From NCBI RefSeq assembly GCF_000372425.1, contig NZ_AQVD01000001.1, positions 124,001 through 188,000 on the forward strand: 64,000 bases of DNA. The letters run 5' to 3'. The stretch comes from Streptococcus ferus DSM 20646 (GTDB lineage: Bacteria; Bacillota; Bacilli; Lactobacillales; Streptococcaceae). A program made the translations under genes and the position numbers. The notes under the pieces were generated by a model, which saw only the letters and a program-made list of their open reading frames with translations, did no database searches and was not told the origin of the DNA. This document shows, piece after piece, positions 34,779-44,931 of the stretch. Every line of letters starts with the position of its first letter. Within the stretch, counting starts at the first letter, position 1.

Positions 34779-36026
34779 TTATTTAGCAGCTGCTAAATCT
34801 TTATCAAATTGTTGTAATTTAGCAAGGTAGTCGCTTTCTTTAATTTTACCGTTATAGGTATCGCTAAGGATAGCAGCACTTTCAGTCCAGAATGTTGCCA
34901 TTTGGCTCAGTTTTGGCATAACAGTTGTGTAGTCAGAAGAAGACCCCATTGTGATAACAGCTTTTGCTAAATCGTTTGATTGAACAGCTTCAGAAGCTTG
35001 TACTTCCTTGTTAGAAGGGATAATGTTACGGCCTTCGTATTTGAATTGGTTTTCTTGGCTTTCTTTGTTAGTGAGGTATGATGCCAACTTGTAGCTTGCT
35101 GCGATACGTTTTGTGTCTCCTTTAGCAGGGGCTTGGTTAACCGCATAAAGTTTAACACCGAGGAAGGCTTTTTGCTGAACATCGTTTCCGCCGATATTGA
35201 TTTTAGGGTAGACAGCAACACCAAGGTTGTCTTTACCAACTGCTTTTTGGGCAGCTGAGAAGTCCCATGGTCCGGATTCAAATGATGCAACAGAACCATC
35301 TCCAAATTTAGACATAACGTTGTTGTCGTCTAGGTTAACAAAACCTTTGTTATTTTTTTGATCGGCAATCCATTTAAGGACAGAAACACCAGCTTCATTT
35401 CCCCAGTTTGTGCCCTTGGCATCTTCACCGTTTTCACCAAAGAGAGTGTCCCCAACTGAGAGGAAGAGCGGAGCGGTTGCATAGGCGTTCATTTGTTTAA
35501 ATTTCGCACCAAATGTGGCCTTGCTGGTAATTGTTTCGTATGATTTAACATCTTCAGCTGATAATTTTGACTTGTTATAGTAAAGAACTTGTGACTCAAT
35601 TCCAAATGGGAAGGCATAAGTTTTACCCTTGTATTGAGCACCGGCAAGAGCTTGCTCAGTAACTGTGTCTGTGATTTCTTTAGTGTACTGTTCAGGAATT
35701 TCTTGGATAGTTCCTGATTCAACTAATTGACCGAGCTGGTCGTGTGGAAGAGAGAAAACATCAGCAGCAGTGCTAGGATCTTTTTTGATCTTTTCTTGTG
35801 CTTTTGGATCTTCTGATTCGATGACTTTAACATCGTAGTCTGAATCCGCTTCAAATTTTTTCACGATAGCGGCATAAGATTCTTTGGCACCGGTTGGAAC
35901 CCAAAGTTTAATGGTCTTAGAAGACGATGTTGAAGAGCTTGAGTCTTTAGAGCTGCAAGCGACCAATAAGCTGCTTGCGAGAACAAGACTCGCACTACCA
36001 ATTGCTAATTTTTGCCATGTTTTCAT
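34779..36026 (-). CDS. malX: maltose/maltodextrin-binding lipoprotein
   Basis: 415 aa. Lipoprotein signal: MKTWQKLAIGSASLVLASSL followed by LVAC, with the lipidated Cys24; a Ser-rich linker follows. SBP_bac_1 fold of the MalE type (KLWVPTGAKESYAAIVKKFE near the mature start; later GPWDFSAAQKAVG). Captures maltodextrins outside the membrane for MalFG. Strong ribosome-binding site CAGGAGGAAACAGCT. First gene of the importer operon, whose promoter carries an operator between -35 and -10. Confidence 0.93.
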   Translation of the reverse strand: MKTWQKLAIGSASLVLASSLLVACSSKDSSSSTSSSKTIKLWVPTGAKESYAAIVKKFEADSDYDVKVIESEDPKAQEKIKKDPSTAADVFSLPHDQLGQLVESGTIQEIPEQYTKEITDTVTEQALAGAQYKGKTYAFPFGIESQVLYYNKSKLSAEDVKSYETITSKATFGAKFKQMNAYATAPLFLSVGDTLFGENGEDAKGTNWGNEAGVSVLKWIADQKNNKGFVNLDDNNVMSKFGDGSVASFESGPWDFSAAQKAVGKDNLGVAVYPKINIGGNDVQQKAFLGVKLYAVNQAPAKGDTKRIAASYKLASYLTNKESQENQFKYEGRNIIPSNKEVQASEAVQSNDLAKAVITMGSSSDYTTVMPKLSQMATFWTESAAILSDTYNGKIKESDYLAKLQQFDKDLAAAK

Positions 36027-36070
36027 AGCTGTTTCCTCCTGAAACTTTTAAAAATTTTTCTTACAAGAAT

Positions 36071-36099
36071 ATTATGCAACCGTTTGCAAAAAAAGTCAA
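36071..36099 (-). promoter_or_regulatory. malX promoter with operator in the spacer
   Basis: Minus strand TTGACT (36099-36094), 17-bp spacer, CATAAT (36076-36071). The palindrome GCAAACGGTTGC (36087-36076) fills most of the spacer and reaches the -10, so a bound repressor would exclude RNA polymerase. It fits MalR and also the cre consensus WTGNAANCGNWNNCW. Confidence 0.85.
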
Positions 36100-36179
36100 G
36101 TCTTTTTTGAAAAAATTTAAAAAATTTTTAAAAAAGAGTTCTAACAAGGATAAGTAACCGACAAAATAACGAACGATAC

Positions 36180-36229
36180 ATGCAATCGCTTGCTGAAATT
36201 CTTGCCTTTTTATCAAAAATCAGTAAAAT
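36180..36229 (+). promoter_or_regulatory. promoter and operator of the GH13 gene
   Basis: Operator GCAATCGCTTGC (36182-36193) just upstream of TTGCCT (36202-36207), a 16-bp spacer and TAAAAT (36224-36229). The operator matches both the mal set and the cre consensus. The 228 bp between malX and this gene contain only these control elements. Confidence 0.65.
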
Positions 36230-36254
36230 AATAGAGAGAATTGAGGTGATTTAG

Positions 36255-37997
36255 ATGAATAGTGCAGCTTGTTACCATCGTCCTGAGTCTGAAATGGCCT
36301 ATTTATACGATGACGGGCATCTCCATATTCGTTTCCAGTCAGCTAAAGACGACTTGCAGAAGGTCGAAGTAATTTGGGGAGATCCTTACCGTCTTTTATC
36401 AGAAAGGTGGTATTTAAACGCTCAACCGATGGCACAGACAGCCAGTAGTCTGGACAAAGATTTTTATCAGATAGCCATCCAGCCTCCTTTAAAAAGGCTG
36501 GCTTATCTCTTTAAACTGACGGATACCCAAGGACAGGTCGCCTATTATACGGAACATGGCATTTTTGCTGAAGGAGACCTATCCTTACAGATTGAAAATC
36601 TTTACTTTCGCCTTCCTTTTCTTCATGACAGGGATGCTTTCAAGGCGCCTCAATGGGTTAAGGAAACGGTATGGTACCAGATTTTCCCAGAGCGTTTTGC
36701 CAATGGCAATCCAGCGAATGACCCAGAGGGGACCCTCACTTGGGACAGTCAGAGAAAACCGGGTTACAAGGATTTTTTTGGTGGTGACCTACAAGGAATT
36801 ATGGATAAACTGGATTATCTGTCTGATTTGGGCGTTAACGGTCTTTATCTCTGTCCGATATTTAAAGCTTCCAGCAATCATAAATATGATACCATTGATT
36901 ATTTTGATATTGATCCAGCCTTTGGAGACAAGAAGCTGCTGAAGCAACTCATAACCGCCTGCCATCAGAGAGGAATCAAGGTCATGCTGGATGCTGTTTT
37001 TAACCATATCGGTGAAGAGTCACCTCAGTGGCAGGATGTTCTTGAAAAGGGAGAAGAGTCACGTTATAAAGACTGGTTCCATATTGAGCAATTTCCTCCG
37101 CAGGTGACACGCTCCAAAAGGGGACACGTCAGAGCCACTTACCACATGTTTGCCCAATCAGGCAATCTGCCTAAATTAAATACGGCCAATCCAGAGGTTA
37201 AGGCTTATCTGTTAGAGGTTGCCAAGTATTGGATTGAGGTGTTTGACATTGATGCCTGGCGCTTGGATGTTGCCAATGAAATTGACCATGCGTTTTGGAA
37301 AGATTTTCGCAAGGTCTGTGATGCAGCTAAGAAGGATTTCTACATTGTCGGTGAAATTTGGCATTCGGCCCAAAAGTGGTTAGAAGGAGATGAATGTCAT
37401 GCAGTCATGAATTATGCCTACACGGACAGCATTTTAAGCCATTACCTCTATCATCAAATCGGTCTTAATCGGATGCTGTCGCAGTTGGCGGAACATCAGC
37501 AGCTGTACCGAGAACAAGCCAACCAAGTTATGTTCAATTTACCTGCTTCTCACGATACACCGAGACTCCTACACCTATGTGGTAATAACAAGGAGCTGCT
37601 GAAGTTTGTTTTGACCTTCATCTTTTTGCAGCAAGGGAGTCCTGCTGTTTATTACGGAGATGAAGTCGGTCTGACAGGAGGAGCAGACCCTGATTGCCGT
37701 CGCTGTATGGCCTGGCTTCCGGAAAATCAGGATTTGGAGCTTTTGGCTTTTTACAAAGCACTAATTGCCTTTCGAAAATCTTATGCAGATGTGATTAGCT
37801 TTGGGAAAAGGTCTTTTGAGCTTGTTGATGAGGAGAAGGGACTTTTATCCTTCGTCATTCAGCATGGAGATGAGCGCCTATCTTGCATTTTTAATGAAGG
37901 AAAGACTCATGACATTGCAGCGGAGCATGCAATCATGAGGCAAAATTATATCAATGGAAAGCTGGAAAAGCACGGTTTTCTCATTTATCAAAACTAA
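36255..37997 (+). CDS. GH13 neopullulanase/cyclomaltodextrinase-type alpha-glucosidase
   Basis: 580 aa, no signal peptide, so cytoplasmic. N-terminal ~120 residues form a CBM34-like domain, followed by the GH13 barrel: VWYQIFPERFANG, DAVFNHIGEE (region I), DAWRLDVANE (nucleophile Asp), FYIVGEIWH (acid/base Glu) and LPASHDTPR (transition-state Asp). Order and length fit the GH13_20 subfamily, which trims maltodextrins, cyclodextrins or pullulan fragments. It opens the divergent mal enzyme cluster, so it probably works on maltodextrins brought in by MalXFGK. Exact specificity unknown; not a dextran glucosidase by its motifs. Confidence 0.85.
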   Translation: MNSAACYHRPESEMAYLYDDGHLHIRFQSAKDDLQKVEVIWGDPYRLLSERWYLNAQPMAQTASSLDKDFYQIAIQPPLKRLAYLFKLTDTQGQVAYYTEHGIFAEGDLSLQIENLYFRLPFLHDRDAFKAPQWVKETVWYQIFPERFANGNPANDPEGTLTWDSQRKPGYKDFFGGDLQGIMDKLDYLSDLGVNGLYLCPIFKASSNHKYDTIDYFDIDPAFGDKKLLKQLITACHQRGIKVMLDAVFNHIGEESPQWQDVLEKGEESRYKDWFHIEQFPPQVTRSKRGHVRATYHMFAQSGNLPKLNTANPEVKAYLLEVAKYWIEVFDIDAWRLDVANEIDHAFWKDFRKVCDAAKKDFYIVGEIWHSAQKWLEGDECHAVMNYAYTDSILSHYLYHQIGLNRMLSQLAEHQQLYREQANQVMFNLPASHDTPRLLHLCGNNKELLKFVLTFIFLQQGSPAVYYGDEVGLTGGADPDCRRCMAWLPENQDLELLAFYKALIAFRKSYADVISFGKRSFELVDEEKGLLSFVIQHGDERLSCIFNEGKTHDIAAEHAIMRQNYINGKLEKHGFLIYQN

Positions 37998-38040
37998 GCA
38001 AGCGTTTGCCCTTGTCAAGACCTGACATCTGTTGTAAAAT
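37998..38040 (+). promoter_or_regulatory. malR promoter with upstream operator
   Basis: GCAAGCGTTTGC (37998-38009) immediately precedes TTGTCA (38012-38017), 17-bp spacer, TAAAAT (38035-38040). Suggests MalR autoregulation. Confidence 0.75.
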
Positions 38041-38071
38041 AGACCTAATTAAACAACGGAAGGGAATTCTT

Positions 38072-39097
38072 ATGGTTACCATTAAAGATGTGGCAGAAAA
38101 AGCAGGCGTCAATCCATCAACGGTCAGTCGAGCTCTGAAGGACAGTTCATCCATCTCGCAAAAAACGAAAGAAAAAGTCAAAAAAGCCATGTCCGATTTG
38201 GGCTATGTTCCCAATTTAGCGGCGCAAATGTTGGCCAGCGGCCTGACTTATAGTGTCGGTGTGGTCTTGCCCCCTTTAATCACTCCTGACCGAGCCAGTG
38301 ACCCCTTTTTCATGGAGATTTTAACAGCTATCAATGACGAAGCTCGGAAAAATGACTTTACGGTTTCCATCGCTACCAGTGATACCATTACCGAATTAAA
38401 GGAGCAGGTGCAGCTGATGCACCGTCAAAAAAGAGTGGATGGGTTCATAGTGCTGTACTCAGAGGAGGATGATCCTGTCCGTAATTTTCTCATGAAAAAT
38501 AAAATTCCTTTTGTCATTGTAGGAGCGCCGGTAGCTTATAGCAACGAAACAACCTATATTGACAATGATAACCAGCTGATGGCTAAAACAGCTGTTGACT
38601 ACCTCTATCAAATGGGGCATGAGCGGATTTTATTTGTTACCAATGACCAAGAAAGTGAAATCTTTTTGGAAAGGTACATTGGTTACCAGAAAGGAATTGT
38701 GAAGCTAAAACTGCCGTCCTTCGACAGCCTTCTCTTTGACCATCGCGATCCAGAAGTTCTGGAACAGTTTATCACTGAAATAAAAAATAATAGAATCACC
38801 GGTCTAGTGGTGATTGGTGACGTCTTGTCGGTTAAGATTATTCAACTTCTGTCTTATCATGGCATTAAGGTGCCAGATGATGTTTCTATTGTATCTTTTA
38901 ACAATTCAACCTATGCTAAAATATTCCATCCTTACCTGACCACTTTTGATATCAATGTCAATAGTCTGGGAAGGACGAGCCTGCGACAGCTGTTGGCCAT
39001 TATTAAGCATCAGGAGCAAAATGAAAAAGTCATTGTTCCATTCACCCTTAAAAAACGGGAAAGTGTTCGGAATATTAAAGGAACTGAGAAAAGCTAA
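38072..39097 (+). CDS. malR: LacI-family maltose regulon repressor
   Basis: 341 aa; start at the ATG after GGAAGGGAATTCTT, not at the upstream frame opening (38006). N-terminal LacI helix-turn-helix VTIKDVAEKAGVNPSTVSRAL and hinge YVPNLAAQMLASG, then a periplasmic-binding-protein-like effector domain (about 60-335). Placed between the importer/GH13 genes and malQ-malP; operators of one family occur at malX, the GH13 gene, malR and malQ. Expected to release DNA when maltose or maltodextrin binds. Confidence 0.92.
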   Translation: MVTIKDVAEKAGVNPSTVSRALKDSSSISQKTKEKVKKAMSDLGYVPNLAAQMLASGLTYSVGVVLPPLITPDRASDPFFMEILTAINDEARKNDFTVSIATSDTITELKEQVQLMHRQKRVDGFIVLYSEEDDPVRNFLMKNKIPFVIVGAPVAYSNETTYIDNDNQLMAKTAVDYLYQMGHERILFVTNDQESEIFLERYIGYQKGIVKLKLPSFDSLLFDHRDPEVLEQFITEIKNNRITGLVVIGDVLSVKIIQLLSYHGIKVPDDVSIVSFNNSTYAKIFHPYLTTFDINVNSLGRTSLRQLLAIIKHQEQNEKVIVPFTLKKRESVRNIKGTEKS

Positions 39098-39113
39098 TTT
39101 CTCGGTTTTTTTT
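39083..39113 (+). terminator. terminator after malR
   Basis: AACTGAGAAA / TTTCTCGGTT hairpin followed by T residues; the malR stop lies in the loop. Confidence 0.8.
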
Positions 39114-39134
39114 GATTAAAATTTTCAGAAGCTC

Positions 39135-39163
39135 TTGACTTACGCAAGCGCTTGCGTTATAAT
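39135..39163 (+). promoter_or_regulatory. malQP promoter with a perfect palindromic operator
   Basis: TTGACT (39135-39140), 17-bp spacer, TATAAT (39158-39163). The spacer is almost wholly the perfect 16-bp palindrome ACGCAAGCGCTTGCGT (39142-39157). The strongest of the four mal operators. Confidence 0.92.
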
Positions 39164-39196
39164 TTCATTATCGAAACGCCAAAGGGAGAAAAAACT

Positions 39197-40711
39197 ATGG
39201 AAAAACGTGCAAGCGGTGTACTGATGCACATCAGTTCCCTGCCTGGAAAATTTGGCATCGGAACGTTTGGAAAGGAAGCCTATGATTTTGTAGACTTTCT
39301 TAAAGAAACAGAACAGAGTTGCTGGCAAATTCTGCCTTTAACATCAACCAGTTACGGTGATTCCCCTTATCAATCTTTTTCAGCCATAGCAGGGAATGTT
39401 AATTTTATTGATTTTGACTTTTTGTCACGCGATGGCTTATTGGTAGAGGCTGACTATGCTGATATTGATTTTGGTCAAGACCCAGAAACAGTTGACTATG
39501 CTTTGCTCTTTAAAGTTCGTCGCCCCATTTTAGAAAAAGCTGTCCGTCATTTTTTGGGACGGCCGGCTAACTTAAAGAAACTGAGAGACTTTGAGAAAAA
39601 GAATCAGTCTTGGCTGCCTGATTTCACTGAATTCATGGCCATCAAGGAACACTTTGATTACAAGGCTCTCCAAGAGTGGGAGGACAAAGAAGCCATTCAG
39701 CGGGTTCCTGAGCGACTGGCTTATTATCGTGACAAGCTCAACGATTTAATTGATTACTATAAAGTCACACAGTACTTTTTCTTTGAGCAATGGCATGATT
39801 TGAAAACCTATGCCAATCAGCACGGCGTTGATATTATTGGTGATATGCCAATCTATGTTTCAACGGACAGTGTGGAAGTCTGGACCATGCCAGAACTTTT
39901 CAAGCTGGATAAAAACCGAAAACCCCTTTATGTCGCCGGTGTTCCTGCTGATGGCTTTTCAAAAGACGGTCAGCTTTGGGGCAATCCAATTTACGATTGG
40001 CCTAAACATTTGGAGACGGGCTTCACCTGGTGGATCTACCGTATCAAGGAGAGTTTTAAGCTCTACGATATGCTTCGGATCGACCACTTTAAAGGTTTTT
40101 CAGATTATTGGGAAATTCCAGGTGATGCCAAAGTTGCTAAAAATGGTAAATGGAAACCTGGTCCCGGTATAGCGCTCTTTGATGCTGTCCAAGCCAGTCT
40201 TGGAGACTTGCCGATTATTGCTGAGGACTTAGGAAATATAGACGATAAGGCAAGAAAGCTCCTCAGCAATACAGGTTATCCAGGCATGAAGGTCTTGGAG
40301 TTTGGCTTTTATGATGTGACAGGTCAGAGTATTGATATTGCTCATCGCTGCGTTCCCAATAGTGTTGCCTACATAGGGACGCATGATAACGAGGTGGTCA
40401 ATGGCTGGTATGACAATTTAACGGTTGAACAGCAAGAGTTTGTTGATGACTATACCCATCGCAAGCCTATCGAAAAAGTCAGCCGGGCCATGCTGCGTCT
40501 CCTTTTTTCGACAGTCAGCGATTTGGCTATTGCCAGTATGCAGGATATCCTTGATCAGCCCGCTGAGAGTCGCATGAATTACCCATCGACGGTAGGAGGG
40601 AACTGGCAGTGGCGTATGAAAGCAGAAGATTTGACAGAAGAACGAAAAGCGTATTTACTTAAGATTACAAAACTTTATCAGAGAGGGAAACTTGACAATG
40701 ACAACAACTAA
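39197..40711 (+). CDS. malQ: 4-alpha-glucanotransferase (amylomaltase)
   Basis: 504 aa, GH77. The frame opens at 39152 but the ATG at 39197 has AAAGGGAGAAAAAACT. Disproportionates maltodextrins, releasing glucose and making longer chains for MalP. Family blocks: [50 protein letters not shown] (nucleophile Asp), IIAEDLGNI (Glu) and [13 protein letters not shown] (Asp). Overlaps malP by 14 bp. Confidence 0.95.
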   Translation: MEKRASGVLMHISSLPGKFGIGTFGKEAYDFVDFLKETEQSCWQILPLTSTSYGDSPYQSFSAIAGNVNFIDFDFLSRDGLLVEADYADIDFGQDPETVDYALLFKVRRPILEKAVRHFLGRPANLKKLRDFEKKNQSWLPDFTEFMAIKEHFDYKALQEWEDKEAIQRVPERLAYYRDKLNDLIDYYKVTQYFFFEQWHDLKTYANQHGVDIIGDMPIYVSTDSVEVWTMPELFKLDKNRKPLYVAGVPADGFSKDGQLWGNPIYDWPKHLETGFTWWIYRIKESFKLYDMLRIDHFKGFSDYWEIPGDAKVAKNGKWKPGPGIALFDAVQASLGDLPIIAEDLGNIDDKARKLLSNTGYPGMKVLEFGFYDVTGQSIDIAHRCVPNSVAYIGTHDNEVVNGWYDNLTVEQQEFVDDYTHRKPIEKVSRAMLRLLFSTVSDLAIASMQDILDQPAESRMNYPSTVGGNWQWRMKAEDLTEERKAYLLKITKLYQRGKLDNDNN

Positions 40712-42974
40712 TTTTACCAACTACATCGAGGCTAAAACGGGACAAACATTAGCTGCACTTGATAATAAGACCATTTACGTAGGTCTTCTGGATTTTGTGA
40801 AAGAAGCAGCCAAAGATAAACCTAAGAATGACTCAAAACGCAAGGTTTACTATATCTCGGCTGAGTTCCTGATTGGGAAACTTTTATCGAATAACCTGAT
40901 CAACCTTGGCATCTATAAAGATATCAAAGAAGAATTAGCACGGGCTGGCAAATCAATTAGCCAAATTGAAGATATTGAGCCGGAACCATCGTTAGGAAAT
41001 GGCGGTCTGGGCCGTCTGGCATCATGTTTTATTGACTCCATGTCAACACTTGGTATTAATGGCGAAGGGGTAGGACTTAACTACCATTGCGGCCTCTTTA
41101 AACAGGTCTTCCGAGACAACCAGCAAGAAGCAGAGCCTAATTTCTGGATTGAAGATGATTCTTGGTTGGTACCGACAGATATCAGTTATGATGTGCCTTT
41201 CCGTGATTTTACACTTAAGTCACGATTAGATCGCATTGACATTTTAGGTTACAAAAAAGAGACTAAGAATTATCTGAATCTTTTTGATATCAATGGTCTT
41301 GACTATGGTTTAATTAAAGACGGCATTACCTTTGACAAGGAAGAAATTCAAAAGAATTTGACCCTTTTCCTTTATCCTGACGATTCTGATAAACAAGGGG
41401 AATTGCTGCGTATCTATCAGCAGTACTTCATGGTCTCAAATGCAGCCCAGCTCCTTATTGATGAAGCACTCCAGCGTGGCTCTAACCTTCATGATTTAGC
41501 TGATTACGCTTATGTTCAGATCAATGATACGCACCCATCCTTGGTTATTCCGGAACTCATTCGTCTGTTGACGGAAAAACATGGTTTCGATTTTGCAGAA
41601 GCGGTTGCTGTTGTTCAGAAGATGGTGGGCTACACCAACCATACTATTTTGGCCGAAGCACTTGAAAAATGGCCTCTGGACTTCTTGGAGGAAGTCGTGC
41701 CAAACCTTGTTGCCATCATCAAACGTTTGGATGCTCTGGTACGTGATCAGTATGAGGATGCCCGTGTTCAGATTATTGATGAATCTGGTCGTGTTCATAT
41801 GGCACATATGGATATTCATTTCTCCACAAGTGTTAATGGGGTTGCAGCTCTGCACACAGATATTTTGAAAAATTCAGAGCTCAAACCTTTCTATGATCTT
41901 TACCCAGACCGCTTTAATAATAAAACGAACGGAATCACTTTCCGTCGCTGGCTGGAATTTGCAGACCAAGATTTGGCCGACTATATCAAGGAACTGATTG
42001 GTGATGACTACCTTGAGGATGCGACCAAACTTGAAAAATTACTGGCCTTTGCAGATGATAAAACGGTTCATGAAAAACTGGCAGAAATCAAATTTAAAAA
42101 TAAATTAGCTCTGAAACGCTACCTCAAAGCGAATAAGAATATTGATCTGGATGAGCATTCAATCATTGATACGCAAATCAAACGTTTCCACGAGTACAAA
42201 CGTCAGCAGATGAATGCCCTTTATGTCATCCACAAGTATTTGGCGATCAAAAATGGTCAGCTGCCGCAGCGTAAGGTAACCGTCATTTTTGGTGGTAAAG
42301 CAGCTCCAGCCTATACGATTGCCCAAGACATTATCCACTTGATTCTGTGTCTGTCTGAATTGATCAATAATGATCCAGAAGTCAGTCCATATCTCAATGT
42401 TCATTTGGTTGAAAACTATAATGTTACGGTTGCAGAAAAGCTGATTCCTGCGACAGATATTTCCGAACAAATTTCCCTAGCTTCTAAAGAGGCGTCAGGA
42501 ACAGGTAACATGAAGTTTATGCTTAATGGAGCCCTGACTCTGGGAACAATGGACGGTGCCAATGTTGAAATTGCAGAGCTAGTTGGACCAGAAAACATTT
42601 ATATCTTTGGTAAAGATTCTGACACTATTATTGATCTCTATGACAAAGAAGCGTATGTTTCTAAAGACTACTATGAAAACGACGCAGCCATCAAAGAAGC
42701 TGTTGACTTTATTGTCAGCGATCAGTTAACCGCGTTAGGAAATAAAGAGCGTTTGGAACGCCTTTATCAGGAGTTGATTAACAAGGACTGGTTCATGACC
42801 TTGATTGATTTCACTGACTATGTGGCTAAGAAAGAAGAGATGCTGGCTGACTATGAAGATCAAGATCTTTGGAACAGAAAAGTCATTCAAAATATTGCCA
42901 AAGCAGGCTTCTTCTCCTCAGACAGAACCATCGAACAATATGATGCTGATATCTGGCATTCATTAGACCAATAA
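40698..42974 (+). CDS. malP: maltodextrin/glycogen phosphorylase
   Basis: 758 aa, GT35. The frame opens at a TTG two codons before, but the ATG at 40698 is better spaced from AGAGGG. Phosphorolyses alpha-1,4 chains to glucose-1-phosphate. [15 protein letters not shown] near residue 100, and the PLP-lysine region [25 protein letters not shown]. Translated together with malQ (14-bp overlap) from the MalR-controlled promoter. A second phosphorylase of this family (glgP) ends the window, so storage glycogen and imported maltodextrin have separate enzymes. Confidence 0.95.
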   Translation: MTTTNFTNYIEAKTGQTLAALDNKTIYVGLLDFVKEAAKDKPKNDSKRKVYYISAEFLIGKLLSNNLINLGIYKDIKEELARAGKSISQIEDIEPEPSLGNGGLGRLASCFIDSMSTLGINGEGVGLNYHCGLFKQVFRDNQQEAEPNFWIEDDSWLVPTDISYDVPFRDFTLKSRLDRIDILGYKKETKNYLNLFDINGLDYGLIKDGITFDKEEIQKNLTLFLYPDDSDKQGELLRIYQQYFMVSNAAQLLIDEALQRGSNLHDLADYAYVQINDTHPSLVIPELIRLLTEKHGFDFAEAVAVVQKMVGYTNHTILAEALEKWPLDFLEEVVPNLVAIIKRLDALVRDQYEDARVQIIDESGRVHMAHMDIHFSTSVNGVAALHTDILKNSELKPFYDLYPDRFNNKTNGITFRRWLEFADQDLADYIKELIGDDYLEDATKLEKLLAFADDKTVHEKLAEIKFKNKLALKRYLKANKNIDLDEHSIIDTQIKRFHEYKRQQMNALYVIHKYLAIKNGQLPQRKVTVIFGGKAAPAYTIAQDIIHLILCLSELINNDPEVSPYLNVHLVENYNVTVAEKLIPATDISEQISLASKEASGTGNMKFMLNGALTLGTMDGANVEIAELVGPENIYIFGKDSDTIIDLYDKEAYVSKDYYENDAAIKEAVDFIVSDQLTALGNKERLERLYQELINKDWFMTLIDFTDYVAKKEEMLADYEDQDLWNRKVIQNIAKAGFFSSDRTIEQYDADIWHSLDQ

Positions 42975-42977
42975 GCT

Positions 42978-43007
42978 AAATCAGCTGCCTATGGCAGCTG
43001 ATTTTTT
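42978..43007 (+). terminator. terminator of malQP
   Basis: AAATCAGCTGCC / GGCAGCTGATTT hairpin with a T run, directly after malP. Confidence 0.9.
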
Positions 43008-43049
43008 AAGTGTATCAAAGAAAGTCTCTAGTGAGAATTGTCTTTCATA

Positions 43050-43078
43050 TTGACGATTGAGGAAAAAAACTGTATTAT
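43050..43078 (+). promoter_or_regulatory. promoter of the GNAT-ytoI genes (predicted leaderless)
   Basis: TTGACG (43050-43055), 17-bp spacer, TATTAT (43073-43078). The ATG begins at 43085, 6 nt after the -10. Confidence 0.82.
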
Positions 43079-43084
43079 AACAAT

Positions 43085-43639
43085 ATGGATAGATGGGTAC
43101 AGTTTGCCCGGTTTGCAGAATTTGAAACGGAACATTTACGAATGCGCCCCTTTCATTTTTCAGATGGGCAGGATTTTTTTGAAATAGCGAGCAATCCTCA
43201 AAACCTGGTTTTTTTGTTTTCAGCCTGTAGCAGCAGAGCTGAGAGTGATTATTTGATGGTGCACTCTTTTATGAAGAATCCCTTGGGAGCATGGGCCTTG
43301 GAAGACAAGGACAGTCATAAGATGATCGGTGTGATTCGGTTTGAAAATTTAAAGGAGAAGGCATCTGAGGTCGAAATTGGCTACTTTATCAATCAGAACT
43401 TTTGGGGCAGGGGACTGGCTACAGAAGCGCTTCAAAATCTGGTATTTCTGTCCTTTCAGGAATTTGCTTTTGAACGATTAAGCCTTATCGTTCATCAAGA
43501 AAATCACGCTTCCGGCAGAGTGGCGGAAAAAGCAGGTTTTCGTTTGTCAAAACGTTTCAAGGGGAGTGACCGTTACAGTCACAAAATTCGAGACTATCTT
43601 GCTTATGACTACCAAATAGGAGATTGGAACAATGAGTAA
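43085..43639 (+). CDS. GNAT-family N-acetyltransferase
   Basis: 184 aa, RimJ/RimL-like. Seen: EHLRMRPFHFSDGQDFFEIASNPQ, GVIRFENL...EVEIGYFINQNFWGRGLATEAL (acetyl-CoA-binding loop QNFWGRGLA), and NHASGRVAEKAGF. Substrate unknown: ribosomal protein N-termini or a small amine. No ribosome-binding site in front of the ATG; the promoter position predicts a leaderless mRNA. Overlaps the next gene by 8 bp. Confidence 0.88.
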   Translation: MDRWVQFARFAEFETEHLRMRPFHFSDGQDFFEIASNPQNLVFLFSACSSRAESDYLMVHSFMKNPLGAWALEDKDSHKMIGVIRFENLKEKASEVEIGYFINQNFWGRGLATEALQNLVFLSFQEFAFERLSLIVHQENHASGRVAEKAGFRLSKRFKGSDRYSHKIRDYLAYDYQIGDWNNE

Positions 43640-44915
43640 ACATCAGGATATTTTACACTATCTGGAAAAGCTGACTGTTGGACAGCGGGTCAGTGTGCGC
43701 AGTATATCCAACCACCTGCAGGTCAGCGACGGGACAGCTTATCGTGCCATTAAGGAGGCTGAAAACCGAGGTATTGTAGAGACCCGCCCTCGCAGCGGCA
43801 CGGTTCGGGTTGAAAAGAAGGTTCGTGTTCGTCTGGATAAGCTAACCTATGAGGAAATTTCTAATATCAGCGAGTCAGAAGTTGTCTCCGGTTCAGATGG
43901 CTTACAACATGAGTTCAGCAAATTTTCAATCGGAGCCATGACCATTGATAATATTCACCGTTATTTGACCAATGGCGGCCTGCTGATTGTCGGTGATCGT
44001 GAAGATATCCAGTTACTAGCCTTGGAAAATCATAATGCGATTTTGATAACGGGAGGATTTGACGTTTCGGAAAAAGTGCGTCAGGTGTCCGACCAATTGG
44101 GCATTCCTGTCATGGTGACCAATTACGATACCTTTACCGTCGCAACTTTAATCAATCAGGCCTTATCAAATGTGCGGATTAAGACAGATATCAAAACTGT
44201 TGAAGAAGTCTATAAAATGAAGAGTGAACATGGCTTTCTTCATGATACAGATACCGTCAGAGATTACAATAATCTGATCAAGAAAAACAAGGATGTCCGC
44301 TACCCGATTATCAATGATCATGACATGGTGGTAGGTGTCATCAGTATGAGAGATGTCGCTGGCAAAGACCCGAATGTGTCGCTGAATCAGCTGATGACCA
44401 AAAATCCTGTGGTTGCTAAGCCGACTATAAGTTTGGCCAATATCAGCCAAAAAATGATTTTTGAGGATTTTGATATGCTTCCAGTTGTCCGTGAGGATTA
44501 TCGCTTGCTGGGGGTTATTACGCGCCGGCAGGTCATGGAGAGTCTGCAAGACACGCAACATATCAATTTGCATACTTACAGCGAACAAATTGTTTCCAGA
44601 CTGCAGGAGGAGCGAGACGGTTTTCATTTTGTGGTAGAGCCTGCTATGATTGATCAGACAGGAAATTTGGCGCATGGTGTTCTAACAGAGTTTCTGAAAG
44701 ATATCGCTATACGTGTTTTGACTGAAAAAATGAAAAAGAATATCATTATTGAACAAATGATGTTATACTTTTTACAGGCTGTTCAGATTGATGACAAGTT
44801 AAGAATTGTACCCAAGATTATTACTAAAAACAGACGTGGTGCGACACTTGATTTTGAAATTTACCACGGCAGTCAGGCTGTGACAAAAGCCGTTGTGACG
44901 ACTAAGTTGAATTAA
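43632..44915 (+). CDS. YtoI-like protein: HTH, DRTGG, two CBS domains, HotDog fold
   Basis: 427 aa. An N-terminal winged helix (HQDILHYLEKLTVGQRVSVRSISNHLQVSDGTAYRAIKEAENRG) is followed by a DRTGG-type domain (about 70-190), a CBS pair (about 195-310; VVGVISMRDVAGKDPNV, LLGVITRRQVMES) and a C-terminal thioesterase-like fold (about 315-425). This matches the architecture of Bacillus YtoI. CBS pairs usually sense adenine nucleotides. Targets unknown. Overlaps the acetyltransferase gene and is followed by map after 16 bp. Confidence 0.85.
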   Translation: MSKHQDILHYLEKLTVGQRVSVRSISNHLQVSDGTAYRAIKEAENRGIVETRPRSGTVRVEKKVRVRLDKLTYEEISNISESEVVSGSDGLQHEFSKFSIGAMTIDNIHRYLTNGGLLIVGDREDIQLLALENHNAILITGGFDVSEKVRQVSDQLGIPVMVTNYDTFTVATLINQALSNVRIKTDIKTVEEVYKMKSEHGFLHDTDTVRDYNNLIKKNKDVRYPIINDHDMVVGVISMRDVAGKDPNVSLNQLMTKNPVVAKPTISLANISQKMIFEDFDMLPVVREDYRLLGVITRRQVMESLQDTQHINLHTYSEQIVSRLQEERDGFHFVVEPAMIDQTGNLAHGVLTEFLKDIAIRVLTEKMKKNIIIEQMMLYFLQAVQIDDKLRIVPKIITKNRRGATLDFEIYHGSQAVTKAVVTTKLN

Positions 44916-44931
44916 AGGGAGAAAAGAATAA

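Noticed and set aside
36255..37997. Dextran glucosidase (DexB) for the GH13 gene
   Set aside because: The N-terminal CBM34-like domain and barrel motifs fit the neopullulanase/cyclomaltodextrinase group, and it sits within the maltodextrin cluster.
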